A stretch of 64,000 nucleotides of DNA. It comes from VXNE01 sp965205735. Its GTDB lineage: Bacteria > Pseudomonadota > Gammaproteobacteria > Pseudomonadales > Azotimanducaceae. The translations under genes were made by a program, and so were the position numbers. The DNA lies in contig OZ242179.1 of NCBI GenBank assembly GCA_965205735.1, positions 558,001-622,000 on the forward strand. The letters are read 5' to 3'. How positions within the stretch are numbered: position 1 is the first letter of the stretch; every line of letters begins with the position of its first letter. The notes beneath the pieces are model-generated. The model was given only the letters and a program-made list of their open reading frames with translations. It was not told the origin of the DNA and did not search any database. Shown one piece after another: positions 1 to 7,545 of the stretch.

Positions 1-1541
1 CGCATGTATCGGCTGCGCACCACTTCGTAGGACACGGGCGCCGCCAGCATGCCGATGGCCGATCCGACTCCGGCGCCCACCGGCACGACCACCGCGTCAA
101 GGTCCAGCTTCAAGGCGATCTGTGCCGCGTGTTGCGGGGCGGCTCCTCCATATGCGACGAGAACGCGTTCGGCGAGCGGTTTGCCCCATTCCGCGGCATG
201 TGAACGCGCGGCGGCTGCCATATTTTCGTCCACCACCTCGCCAATACCGAAGGCCGCCGTCACGGCGTCCATATCCAGCGTCGATCCAACCGAGTCTTGT
301 ACTGCCGCGCCTGCGGCGGCGGTATCCAACGTCATGGCGCCCCCCGCGAAACGCCGCTCTTCGAGCCGGCCCATGATGGCGTCGGCGTCCGTGACGGTTG
401 CATGTTTGCCGCCGCGTCCATAGCAGGCCGGGCCCGGTTCGGATCCGGCGCTTTCCGGCCCGACACCGATGCGCCCAAGCTTGTCCACCGTCGCGATGGA
501 GCCGCCGCCGGCACCGATTTCCACCATCTCGATCACGGGAATGCGAACCGGCAGGCCGCTACCCTTCTTGAACCGGTAACTGCGGTCCACCTCGAACGCG
601 CGCGACAACTGCGGCGTGCTGTCGTCAATCAGGCATATCTTCGCAGTGGTGCCTCCCATGTCGAACGACAATACGCGGTCCAGGCCGCGCTCGGCAGCGA
701 TCCGACTGGCGAGAATGGCACCGCCCGCCGGGCCGGATTCGACCAGGCGGATGGGAAAACGCGCCGCCGTGGCGACATCCGTGAGTCCGCCGCCCGACGT
801 CATCATGAGAAACGGACAACTGAATCCGCGCGCGGCAAGTTCCGCCGCAAAGCGGTTCAGATACCTGGACATGAGCGGTTTCACGTAAGCATTGGCGCAG
901 GCGGTGGATAATCGCTCGAACTCGCGTATCTCGGGACATACCCCCGAGGCGAGCGTCACGGACAAGTCGGGCAACCGCGCCCGGAGTATCTCCGCGACCC
1001 GCCGCTCGTGGACGGGATTCGCGTACGCGTGCAGCAACCCGACCGCGACGCTCGCTACCCCGTGGTCCGCCAGCACCGGCACCAGCGCCTCCACGGAAGA
1101 TTCATCGAGAGGTATCAGGACCTCGCCTTGCGCGTTCATGCGCTCCATGACGACGAAACGCAACTTGCGCGGCGTCAACGGTTGCGGCCGGTCGATATCG
1201 ATGTCGTACTGTTCGAAGCGATTCTCATAGGCCATCTCGACCGCGTCGCGATGGCCGTCGGTCGCGATCAGCGCCGTGACCGCCCCAGTGCGCTGGATCA
1301 GGGCATTCGTCGCCAGCGTGGTGCCGTGAAGAATGATTTCAGCATCTTGCGGGCGCCGCTCGCCGAGGGACATGACCTGTTCCAGCCCCTCGATCACCGC
1401 CTGTACCGGGTCCGCGTAGGTCGTGAGCACCTTGGCCGTATGGTGCCGGCCACCGCTCTGAAGGACGACATCGGTGAAGGTGCCTCCCACATCTACCGCG
1501 ATGCGGCAGGCCGGCCGCCGACGGGCTTGAAGATCATCCAT
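1..1541 (-). CDS. Hydantoinase/oxoprolinase subunit A (HyuA), 3' end outside window
   Basis: Continuous reading frame from an ATG at 1541 to the window edge, about 513 residues, so the C-terminal part (family about 690 residues) is missing. The N-terminal ATPase phosphate-binding motif VDVGGTFTD lies at about residues 15-23. FDMGGTTAK and a glycine-rich GAGGGSIA loop follow, as in ASKHA-fold ATP-dependent hydantoinase/5-oxoprolinase A subunits. These enzymes open cyclic imides or lactams such as hydantoins or 5-oxoproline, with a HyuB partner. That partner would lie beyond the left edge, which is inference. Substrate cannot be assigned. The gene starts 36 bp past the end of the CHY zinc-finger gene on the same strand. 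Confidence 0.9.
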   Translation of the reverse strand, partial: MDDLQARRRPACRIAVDVGGTFTDVVLQSGGRHHTAKVLTTYADPVQAVIEGLEQVMSLGERRPQDAEIILHGTTLATNALIQRTGAVTALIATDGHRDAVEMAYENRFEQYDIDIDRPQPLTPRKLRFVVMERMNAQGEVLIPLDESSVEALVPVLADHGVASVAVGLLHAYANPVHERRVAEILRARLPDLSVTLASGVCPEIREFERLSTACANAYVKPLMSRYLNRFAAELAARGFSCPFLMMTSGGGLTDVATAARFPIRLVESGPAGGAILASRIAAERGLDRVLSFDMGGTTAKICLIDDSTPQLSRAFEVDRSYRFKKGSGLPVRIPVIEMVEIGAGGGSIATVDKLGRIGVGPESAGSEPGPACYGRGGKHATVTDADAIMGRLEERRFAGGAMTLDTAAAGAAVQDSVGSTLDMDAVTAAFGIGEVVDENMAAAARSHAAEWGKPLAERVLVAYGGAAPQHAAQIALKLDLDAVVVPVGAGVGSAIGMLAAPVSYEVVRSRYM

Positions 1542-1577
1542 GGCGCGTTGTATTCACGGCTCTTTCCTGGCCTGCCA

Positions 1578-1925
1578 CTAGCTCGACAGTCCAGCCATTT
1601 CGAAATACAGATGATGGTGATGCGCGCACCCCGGGTTGAAGTGCGCTGCGCATCTGGGGCACACCGCATCGGTATCGAGGTATTCGGCAATGCTAAGAAG
1701 GCTGCCGCAGGCGCCGCACAGCACCGCTTTTGCTTCGCGGCAACCAAGGGGCCACACCTCGGCGGCATGGTCGGCCACCGCCTCGTGGCAGTCGAAACAC
1801 GATACCCACAGCCCGCAGCATTTCATGCGCAGCGCAACGATGTCGTTCGGCCCTCGCCAGTGCGCGCAGCGTCCATTGCTATCGACATCGATCCCGTGGA
1901 CGGGTACTCCGTGGACGCGCCTCAC
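1578..1925 (-). CDS. CHY zinc finger protein
   Basis: 115 residues. The cysteine/histidine spacing matches the CHY zinc-finger family: an early C-x-H pair (RCAHW), a CC/CxxCH block (KCCGLWVSCFDCH), a downstream H, then CGAC and CPRC knuckles, and an ending with NPGCAHHHHLYF. The fold binds three zinc ions; bacterial members have no established reaction. It lies between the alcohol dehydrogenase (upstream) and hyuA (downstream), all leftward, so co-transcription is possible. Its TAG stop is part of a CTAG tetranucleotide, but no inserted element is visible there. Family assignment is firm; role is unknown. Confidence 0.85.
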   Translation of the reverse strand: MRRVHGVPVHGIDVDSNGRCAHWRGPNDIVALRMKCCGLWVSCFDCHEAVADHAAEVWPLGCREAKAVLCGACGSLLSIAEYLDTDAVCPRCAAHFNPGCAHHHHLYFEMAGLSS

Positions 1926-1937
1926 ATTCCCTCGGCC

Positions 1938-1959
1938 CTTGGTGAGATATGCGGACTAG
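1938..1959. repeat. Solo terminal repeat of the 61.1-kb palindromic element family
   Basis: The 22 bases match the right terminal inverted repeat of the 248-bp element at 61126-61373 at 21 of 22 positions, including the final CTAG. No partner arm is seen nearby, so this is a half-element or excision remnant. Its CTAG supplies the TAG stop of the alcohol dehydrogenase read on the minus strand. Confidence 0.65.
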
Positions 1960-3041
1960 TTGTCGAAAACGATAACGTTGCGCGCTACTTCTCCGGTTTC
2001 GAGTGCCATCAACGCGTCGGTGACGTCCCCCAGCTTGATGCGCCCCGACACCATGTCGTCCAGATGCAACTTGCCTTGCAGGTAGAAGTCCACGAACCGC
2101 GGCATGTCCACTCGGAAGCGGTTCGAACCCATTGAGGAACCCTGAATTTTCTTCTCACGCAGGAAATCGGGTCCGTGCAGTTCCACCATGTCGCCGGGCG
2201 GGATCATGCCGATCACGGTCGCGGTGCCGCCTGGGCGGAGCATTCTGAAGGCCTGCTGCGCCGTCGTCTTGTTGCCGATCGCCTCGAAGGAATAGTGCAC
2301 GCCGCCACCGGTCAGGTCGCGCACCTGCTGGACGACGTCGCCCGCGCTCGCATCCACCCCGTCCGTGGCCCCGAATTTCCGCGCCAGTTCGAGTTTCGAT
2401 GCCACCATGTCCACCGCGATGATCCGCCCGGCGCCGGCGATCGCGGCGCCGTTGACGCAAGACAGACCGACGCCGCCGCAGCCGATGACCGCGACGGTCG
2501 CTCCGGGTTCAACACCGGCGGTGTGAATCACCGCGCCGACTCCGGTCGTGACGCCGCAGCCGATCAACGCCGCGCGATCCAGGGGCATGTCTTCGCGGAC
2601 CTTCACGACGGCGTGCTCGTGCACGAGCATGTTCTCCGCAAACGAGCCAAGATTCGCGAACTGGATGATGCCATCGCCATTTTGCGACAACCTCGGAGGC
2701 TCCCCGGCACCGCGCTGCACTTCCGGCGCCTGGCACAGGGACATGTGTCCGGTAAGACAGTACTCGCAATGTCCACAGAACACGGACAAGCAGGTGATGA
2801 CGTGATCCCCCGGCTTGACGTAGGTGACATTCGATCCTACCGCCTCGACAATGCCCGCCGACTCGTGGCCGAGGACCATCGGTCGATGGCCAGGATAAGT
2901 GCCGTTGTAGAAGTGCATGTCGGAATGGCACACGCCAGCGGCGGCCGTGCGCATCAGAACCTCGTTCGGTCCAGGGTTGTCGACGCTGACTTCCTCGACT
3001 TCCATGGGTGTGTTGATTTCCCGAAATACCGCAGCTTTCAT
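1956..3041 (-). CDS. Zinc-dependent alcohol dehydrogenase (MDR superfamily)
   Basis: 361 residues from the ATG at 3041; an upstream in-frame ATG at 3056 would add five residues, but MKAAVF is the usual family start. Catalytic zinc ligands are visible in GVCHSD (about residue 38) and GHESAG (about 60). The structural zinc lobe has the four-cysteine pattern CGHCEYCLTGHMSLC, and the Rossmann motif is IGCGGVGLSC. This is the long-chain zinc alcohol dehydrogenase family, NAD-dependent alcohol/aldehyde interconversion; substrate is not predictable, although class III-like members oxidise hydroxymethyl adducts. The TAG stop coincides with CTAG of a solo inverted repeat. Confidence 0.9.
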   Translation of the reverse strand: MKAAVFREINTPMEVEEVSVDNPGPNEVLMRTAAAGVCHSDMHFYNGTYPGHRPMVLGHESAGIVEAVGSNVTYVKPGDHVITCLSVFCGHCEYCLTGHMSLCQAPEVQRGAGEPPRLSQNGDGIIQFANLGSFAENMLVHEHAVVKVREDMPLDRAALIGCGVTTGVGAVIHTAGVEPGATVAVIGCGGVGLSCVNGAAIAGAGRIIAVDMVASKLELARKFGATDGVDASAGDVVQQVRDLTGGGVHYSFEAIGNKTTAQQAFRMLRPGGTATVIGMIPPGDMVELHGPDFLREKKIQGSSMGSNRFRVDMPRFVDFYLQGKLHLDDMVSGRIKLGDVTDALMALETGEVARNVIVFDN

Positions 3042-3058
3042 GGCGTCTCCTTTCAATG

Positions 3059-3083
3059 GTGGCCCGGCCCCGCTCGTCGACCA
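3059..3083 (+). repeat. Partial copy of a short interspersed GC-rich repeat (family 2)
   Basis: The 25 bases beginning GTGGCCCGGCCCCGCTC are identical to part of longer copies at 59581-59637 and, with one base different, at 61377-61433. Here only the right half is kept, directly upstream of the alcohol dehydrogenase. It is non-coding and its role is unknown. Confidence 0.6.
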
Positions 3084-3153
3084 CGGAGCGCCAGTGACCG
3101 GGACGGTCTACCGAGCTTCGGCGCAACGCCTGGGCGTCGTCCGGGCAGTGTGC

Positions 3154-4161
3154 CTAGTCCCGCGATAGATTGCCAGACGCCAGCATCACCGCCGCGTCCA
3201 GCGCGGCGGTCGCGCCACTGGCATCGGCCACGCCACTCCCCGCGATGTCGAACGCCGTGCCGTGATCGACCGAGGTGCGCACAAAGGGAATGCCGAGAGT
3301 CGCCGTCACGCTCTGGTGGAAGTTGTGCACCTTGACGGCGATGTGACCCTGGTCGTGGTAGAGCGCGAGCACCACGTCGAACTCCCCCTCGATGGCTCGG
3401 TTGAAAACAGAGTCCGCCGGTAGCGGCCCGACCGCATCGATGCCCGCCTCCACCGCATCCGCGACCGCGGGTTGAATCTCGTCGATCTCTTCGCGGCCGA
3501 GCAAACCGCCCTCCCCCCCGTGAGGATTCAACGCGGCGACGGCGATTTTCGGGGCGCGCAAACCCCAGGCGGAGAGCGTCGCGTGCGCCAGCTTGAGCTT
3601 TGCGAGAACGTTGGTGCGGTCCACGTAGCGCGCCGCTTCCGCCAAGGACTTGTGCGTCGACAGATGCACGACTTTCAATCCCGGCGTCATCAGCATCGTC
3701 GCCGTGTGCTCCGCGTTCGCCACCCGCGCGAGGATTTCCTGGTGGCCTATGTCATCGACATAGCCCGCCCGGTGAATCGCCTCCTTGTGGATGGGACACG
3801 TCATCATCGCCGCGATGCTGCCGGCGAGGGCGTCCCGCGCGGCTGTCTCCACCGCCTTGACCGCCACCTCCCCGCATGCCGCAGAGACCTGACCCATCTG
3901 GAAACCATCGGGTTCTTCGATGCCAGAGTCGATCAACGGCCAGGCCTCGTCGCCCCAGTCGATGTCGCAGAGGTCGGTGTAGCGCGCGTATCTCAGTCTT
4001 GCGCCGGCAAACTTGGCACCCAGATCGAGGGACCAGCCAACTCCATAGAGGACCAGGCGAGCAATGCTGCGATCGAACGAGGCGAGCGATTTGACAAGCA
4101 CCTCCGGGCCGATCCCCGCCGGGTCACCGAGCGTGACGCCGACGATCGGAACGTCAGGCAT
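3154..4161 (-). CDS. pdxA: 4-hydroxythreonine-4-phosphate dehydrogenase
   Basis: 335 residues from the ATG at 4161; an upstream start at 4194 would fall inside ribBA and add an unconserved stretch. The enzyme oxidises 4-phosphohydroxy-L-threonine in the DXP-dependent route to pyridoxal phosphate. Family motifs are clear: LGDPAGIGPE near the N-terminus, a CPIHKEA substrate loop, YHDQGHIAVK, and RTSVDHGTAFDIAG near the C-terminus with the metal-binding histidine/aspartate residues. The start codon overlaps the last 8 bp of ribBA, implying translational coupling of two vitamin-pathway genes. Some PdxA-like paralogues act in other catabolic pathways; with these motifs PdxA is preferred. Confidence 0.88.
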   Translation of the reverse strand: MPDVPIVGVTLGDPAGIGPEVLVKSLASFDRSIARLVLYGVGWSLDLGAKFAGARLRYARYTDLCDIDWGDEAWPLIDSGIEEPDGFQMGQVSAACGEVAVKAVETAARDALAGSIAAMMTCPIHKEAIHRAGYVDDIGHQEILARVANAEHTATMLMTPGLKVVHLSTHKSLAEAARYVDRTNVLAKLKLAHATLSAWGLRAPKIAVAALNPHGGEGGLLGREEIDEIQPAVADAVEAGIDAVGPLPADSVFNRAIEGEFDVVLALYHDQGHIAVKVHNFHQSVTATLGIPFVRTSVDHGTAFDIAGSGVADASGATAALDAAVMLASGNLSRD

Positions 4162-5323
4162 CGCTGTCACACCGGTCCCCGACTGGGTTCGCAACCGGGT
4201 CCCCGACCGGGTCCACCAGGAGTTCCGTGCCGTCTATACGCAATCCGAAACCTTCCAGACCGACGTACTCGATCTCACGCGCAGCGAGAATGCGAATGTT
4301 GGCGAGGCCGAGGTTTTTCAGTATCTGGGCGCCGACGCCGATCTCGAGCCACTCTGCCTTGCGCTCGCTTTCCCGCGTCGCGGACGCCGCATGGTCGAGG
4401 CTTCCGAGCGGCACCCCGACGAAGCCGCTGCGCAGGTAGATCATCACGCCGCCGCCAAGGTCGTCGATGCGCCGCAGCGACAAGTTCAAAAGGCTCGTCT
4501 CGTGGTTGGACTGGGGTCCGAATATGTCCTCCACCAGCCGTTCCCGGTGTATGCGGACCGGCACGCTGGCGCCTGGGTCCAAGCGTCCGAACACGAGTGC
4601 CAGGTGCTCGGCATCCTCGAATTTCGTCCGATAGGCGTACGCCCGCGCCTGACCGATAGGCGTCTGCACCCGAAACTCGTGCGACAACTCGATCAGCACT
4701 TCGCGCCGCTGCCTGAACGCGATGAGATCCGCGATGGATATGATTTTCAGGCCGTATTCGCGGGCAAACGTCTGCAGTTCGTGCAGGCGCTTGACGGATC
4801 CGTCGTCGTTCACGATCTCCGCCAGCAATCCGGCCGGCGGGCAACCCGCCGCCATCGCCAGATCGATGGCCGCTTCCGTGTGTCCCGAGCGAACCAATAC
4901 GCCGCCGACGCGGCCGATCAAGGGAAAGATATGCCCTGGCCGAACGAAGTCGTCCGCGCCGACATTGCTGTTCGCGAGAGCCAGCGCTGAATTCGCGCGC
5001 TCTTCGGCCGAGATCCCCGTGGACAAACCGTGCCGGTAGTCCACGCTGACCGTGAACGCAGTGGACAGCGGCGCATCGTTGCGCGCCACCATGGGTTCGA
5101 GACGCAGACGCTTCGCGTCGTCCACCGTCACCGGCGCGCAAAGAATGCCGCTCGTATGACGAATCATGAACGCGACCCGTTCGGGCGTCGCCGTCGACGC
5201 CGCCATGATGAGATCGCCTTCGTTCTCGCGATCATCGTCGTCCACCACGACGACAAGTTCGCCCGCACCCACGGCGGCGATAGCGTCCTCCACGGTGTCG
5301 AATGCTGTTGCCTTGGCGATCAT
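4154..5323 (-). CDS. ribBA: 3,4-dihydroxy-2-butanone 4-phosphate synthase with degenerate GTP cyclohydrolase II domain
   Basis: 389 residues. The N-terminal RibB half (about 1-205) is intact: acidic metal/phosphate loop DDDDRENEGDL, VRPGHIFPL, RSGHTEAAIDLA. It converts ribulose 5-phosphate to the four-carbon riboflavin precursor. The C-terminal half aligns with GTP cyclohydrolase II, but the zinc site is gone: where active enzymes have ECLTGD...RCDCG, this protein has RERLVEDIFGPQSNHE, with no zinc cysteines. Cyclohydrolase activity is therefore unlikely, and a separate RibA is predicted elsewhere. This fused variant is known in Proteobacteria (ribBX-type). The stop overlaps the pdxA start. 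Only 78 bp separate it from the divergent GH51 gene, with no room for an FMN riboswitch. Confidence 0.88.
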   Translation of the reverse strand: MIAKATAFDTVEDAIAAVGAGELVVVVDDDDRENEGDLIMAASTATPERVAFMIRHTSGILCAPVTVDDAKRLRLEPMVARNDAPLSTAFTVSVDYRHGLSTGISAEERANSALALANSNVGADDFVRPGHIFPLIGRVGGVLVRSGHTEAAIDLAMAAGCPPAGLLAEIVNDDGSVKRLHELQTFAREYGLKIISIADLIAFRQRREVLIELSHEFRVQTPIGQARAYAYRTKFEDAEHLALVFGRLDPGASVPVRIHRERLVEDIFGPQSNHETSLLNLSLRRIDDLGGGVMIYLRSGFVGVPLGSLDHAASATRESERKAEWLEIGVGAQILKNLGLANIRILAAREIEYVGLEGFGLRIDGTELLVDPVGDPVANPVGDRCDSDA

Positions 5324-5401
5324 GGCACGCGTTGGATTTGCTTTAACGCGTTCAGGGTATCACTCTTGCTGCGGTTGAGTCTGAAGGACGTATTGCTCTC
5401 G

Positions 5402-6850
5402 ATGGACGTTACGCGCGTGACGCTCGATCCTCGATTCGCGATCGGAGCCGTTAGCCCACTGCTCTACGGGGGTTTCCTCGAACACCTCGGCCGCTCGATC
5501 TACCAAGGTGTCTACGACCCGGATTCCACCCATGCCGACGAAGACGGCTTCCGCGCCGATGTCGTTGAGGCCTTGAGCGAACTGGCCATGACCATCGTGC
5601 GCTACCCGGGCGGGAACTTCGCCTCCGGCTATCGCTGGCGCGACGGCATCGGAGACAAGGCGTCCCGGCCGACCGTGCGCGAGCTCGCGTGGCAGAGTAT
5701 CGAAACGAATCAGTTCGGAACCGACGACTTCATCAGACTGTGCCGGAAACTGGATTGGACGCCGATGCTTGCGGCCAATCTCGGCACGGGCTCGCCGGAG
5801 GAAGCTCGCGATTGGGTCGAATACTGCAACGCTCCCACGGGTACGCTGTTCGCCGACATGCGGGCGGCGGGCGGATCTGAAGCGCCCCACGCCGTGCCCG
5901 TGTGGTGCCTCGGCAACGAGATGGACGGGCCCTGGCAGCTAGGCCACGCGCCGGCCAGCGAGTATGCGCTGCGCGCCCGTCAAGCCGCCAGAATGATGAA
6001 AGCCTGTGACCGAAGCATCGAGACCGTCGCTTGCGGATCGTCGAATCCGAGCATGCGGACCTGGCTCGATTGGGACCGCACCGTGCTGGAAAGCATGGGC
6101 GGCACGGCTGATTACGTCAGCCTGCACCGCTATGTTGGCAATCCGGACGGCGACAGTCCGAGCTACCTCGCCATCGGCGCCAGCATCGACGAGCAGATCG
6201 AAGCGATGAACGCATGCTGCCAATATGTCCAGGCGAGACGCAACAGTCGCCATCGTGCATTCCTCTGTTTCGACGAGTGGAACGTCTGGTACCGGACCCG
6301 TGGCGGCAACCACACCGACGGCGGCGGCAAGTTCGCGCCGCCCCTGCTGGAAGAGCGCTACAACCTCGAAGACGCCCTCGTGGTCGCCGCGTTCCTGATG
6401 AGCTTCATCCGCCACGCGGACTGCGTCAAGATCGCCAACCTCGCACAACTCGTGAACGTCATCGGGCCTTTGCTGACCGACGGAGATGCGCTGCTGAAAC
6501 AGTCGATCTTCTACGCCTTCAAGCTGTTTTCCGACCGCAAGGGCGGCATCGCCCTGTCCGCCCACATCGACGGACCGCGCTACCAGACCGAATACGGCGA
6601 AGTGCCCTACCTCGACGCCGCCGCCACACTGGACGGGAAGTCGCTGAATCTCTTCGCGATGAACCGGCACACGTCCGAGCCGCTGCCTCTCGCTGTCGAG
6701 CTCGGCGGAAAAGAGATCACGCGCGTCGACAAGAGCGAGATCGTGCACGCGCTTTCGCTCTGCGGAGAAACCTTCGAGGCCCCCGGCACGTCGAGAACCA
6801 GAGACAGGTCGTCGTCGAAGCCGCGTCGCGACAACGTTTCAACTTGCTAG
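5402..6850 (+). CDS. Alpha-L-arabinofuranosidase, GH51 family, 3' end altered
   Basis: 482 residues from the ATG at 5402. The frame is open further upstream, but homology (DPRFAIGAVSPLLYGGFLEHLGRSIY) begins here. The acid/base glutamate is in WCLGNEMDGPW and the nucleophile glutamate in LCFDEWNVWY, both typical of GH51 retaining arabinofuranosidases acting on arabinose-bearing glycans. No signal peptide, so cytoplasmic action on imported oligosaccharides is likely. The last about 20 residues (TSRTRDRSSSKPRR...) do not resemble the family's C-terminal beta-sandwich ending. The stop codon is the TAG of the CTAG that begins an inserted repeat element, and shifted copies of a family-like tail occur downstream. 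Confidence 0.85.
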   Translation: MDVTRVTLDPRFAIGAVSPLLYGGFLEHLGRSIYQGVYDPDSTHADEDGFRADVVEALSELAMTIVRYPGGNFASGYRWRDGIGDKASRPTVRELAWQSIETNQFGTDDFIRLCRKLDWTPMLAANLGTGSPEEARDWVEYCNAPTGTLFADMRAAGGSEAPHAVPVWCLGNEMDGPWQLGHAPASEYALRARQAARMMKACDRSIETVACGSSNPSMRTWLDWDRTVLESMGGTADYVSLHRYVGNPDGDSPSYLAIGASIDEQIEAMNACCQYVQARRNSRHRAFLCFDEWNVWYRTRGGNHTDGGGKFAPPLLEERYNLEDALVVAAFLMSFIRHADCVKIANLAQLVNVIGPLLTDGDALLKQSIFYAFKLFSDRKGGIALSAHIDGPRYQTEYGEVPYLDAAATLDGKSLNLFAMNRHTSEPLPLAVELGGKEITRVDKSEIVHALSLCGETFEAPGTSRTRDRSSSKPRRDNVSTC

Positions 6851-6997
6851 TGCTCCGTCAAGTCGAGTGTAGCTGCGAGGGATTTTTGGTTCCTGGCGAG
6901 GCGCGACGACGCCGTAGGCCCCACACAAGGAGGAGCAACGAAGTCCAGGGACCAAAAAGAGCCGCTACCCGTAGATTTGGGCTTGACGGAGCACTAG
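6847..6997 (+). mobile_element. CTAG-flanked MITE-like element, copy A (short form, 151 bp)
   Basis: Begins CTAGTGCTCCGTCAAG and ends CTTGACGGAGCACTAG, a terminal inverted repeat that extends imperfectly for roughly 56 bp per arm in the better-preserved copies. The interior keeps GTTCCTGGCGAGGCGCGACG and a CCCCACACAAGG segment but lacks the GCGAGGGG repeat block of longer copies. There is no coding capacity. Its left CTAG supplies the stop codon of the GH51 gene. Confidence 0.85.
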
Positions 6998-7303
6998 AGA
7001 TCAGGTCATTCGTCGAATCGGCTGTAGTGCCGCCGCATTGGGCCCTCGTCGCGACAGACGTTTCAACGTGCCACGCCGCGACGGTCGGGTGGTGCGTCAA
7101 TCTGCTAGAACGAGGTGTTGCGGACGGCAGGCTTCCGACGAGCGCTGTTCCTGCGGGAATCCCCGGATCTGGCGTGCGAGGGTGCGTTGGTCGAAAGTGC
7201 GGGCGCCTGGTTCGAAAGCTGGTCCACCAGAGATCAGGCCATCGTCGTCGAACTGCCGAGCCAGCAACATTCCCTCGTCGCGACAACGTTTCAACTTGCC
7301 TAG
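6996..7303 (+). pseudogene. Duplicated, degenerate 3'-tail copies of the GH51 gene between elements A and B
   Basis: Between the two elements lie two degenerate copies (about 6996-7072 and 7227-7300) of the last 50-75 bases of the GH51 gene (about 6797-6846). All share an AGAGA(T)CAGG start and a CGTCGCGACA...GTTTCAAC end. The last copy reads IVVELPSQQHSLVATTFQLA, which resembles the LPPHS-type ending of GH51 enzymes and may keep the original terminus. It ends at the TAG of the next element. This looks like insertion plus local duplication and deletion. No functional product is expected. Confidence 0.5.
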
Positions 7304-7485
7304 AGTGCTCCGTCAAGTCTAAAAATGCGAGTGTAGCTGCGAGGGATTTTTGGTTCCTGGCGAGGCGCGACGACGCGGCGTGTGGTAGGCCCCACACAAG
7401 GAGGCCTGCAACGAAGTCCGAGGGACCAAAAAGAGCCGCGAAGATACCCATCGTTGAAGTAGAGCTCGGCTTGACGGAGCACTAG
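7300..7485 (+). mobile_element. CTAG-flanked MITE-like element, copy B (186 bp)
   Basis: Starts CTAG-AGTGCTCCGTCAAGTC and ends GCTTGACGGAGCACTAG; the interior matches copy A closely with scattered differences (GGCCTGCAACGAAG, an altered segment near 7450). Same orientation as A, 303 bp away. No transposase is encoded, so a related transposase would have to act in trans. Confidence 0.83.
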
Positions 7486-7545
7486 TTCCGGTCAGCCGCC
7501 GTCCTGCCCAACGCGGCCGGAGCAGCGGCGCTGAACTCCAGTTCC

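Noticed and set aside
1578..1581. CTAG at the CHY zinc finger stop as another element insertion
   Set aside because: No inverted repeat arms flank it on either side; a lone CTAG occurs by chance.
2175..3335. 386-residue plus-strand frame opposite the alcohol dehydrogenase
   Set aside because: Antisense shadow of a gene with all catalytic motifs on the minus strand.
5324..5401. FMN riboswitch upstream of ribBA
   Set aside because: Only 78 bp lie between ribBA and the divergent GH51 gene, and none of the conserved RFN helices is recognisable.
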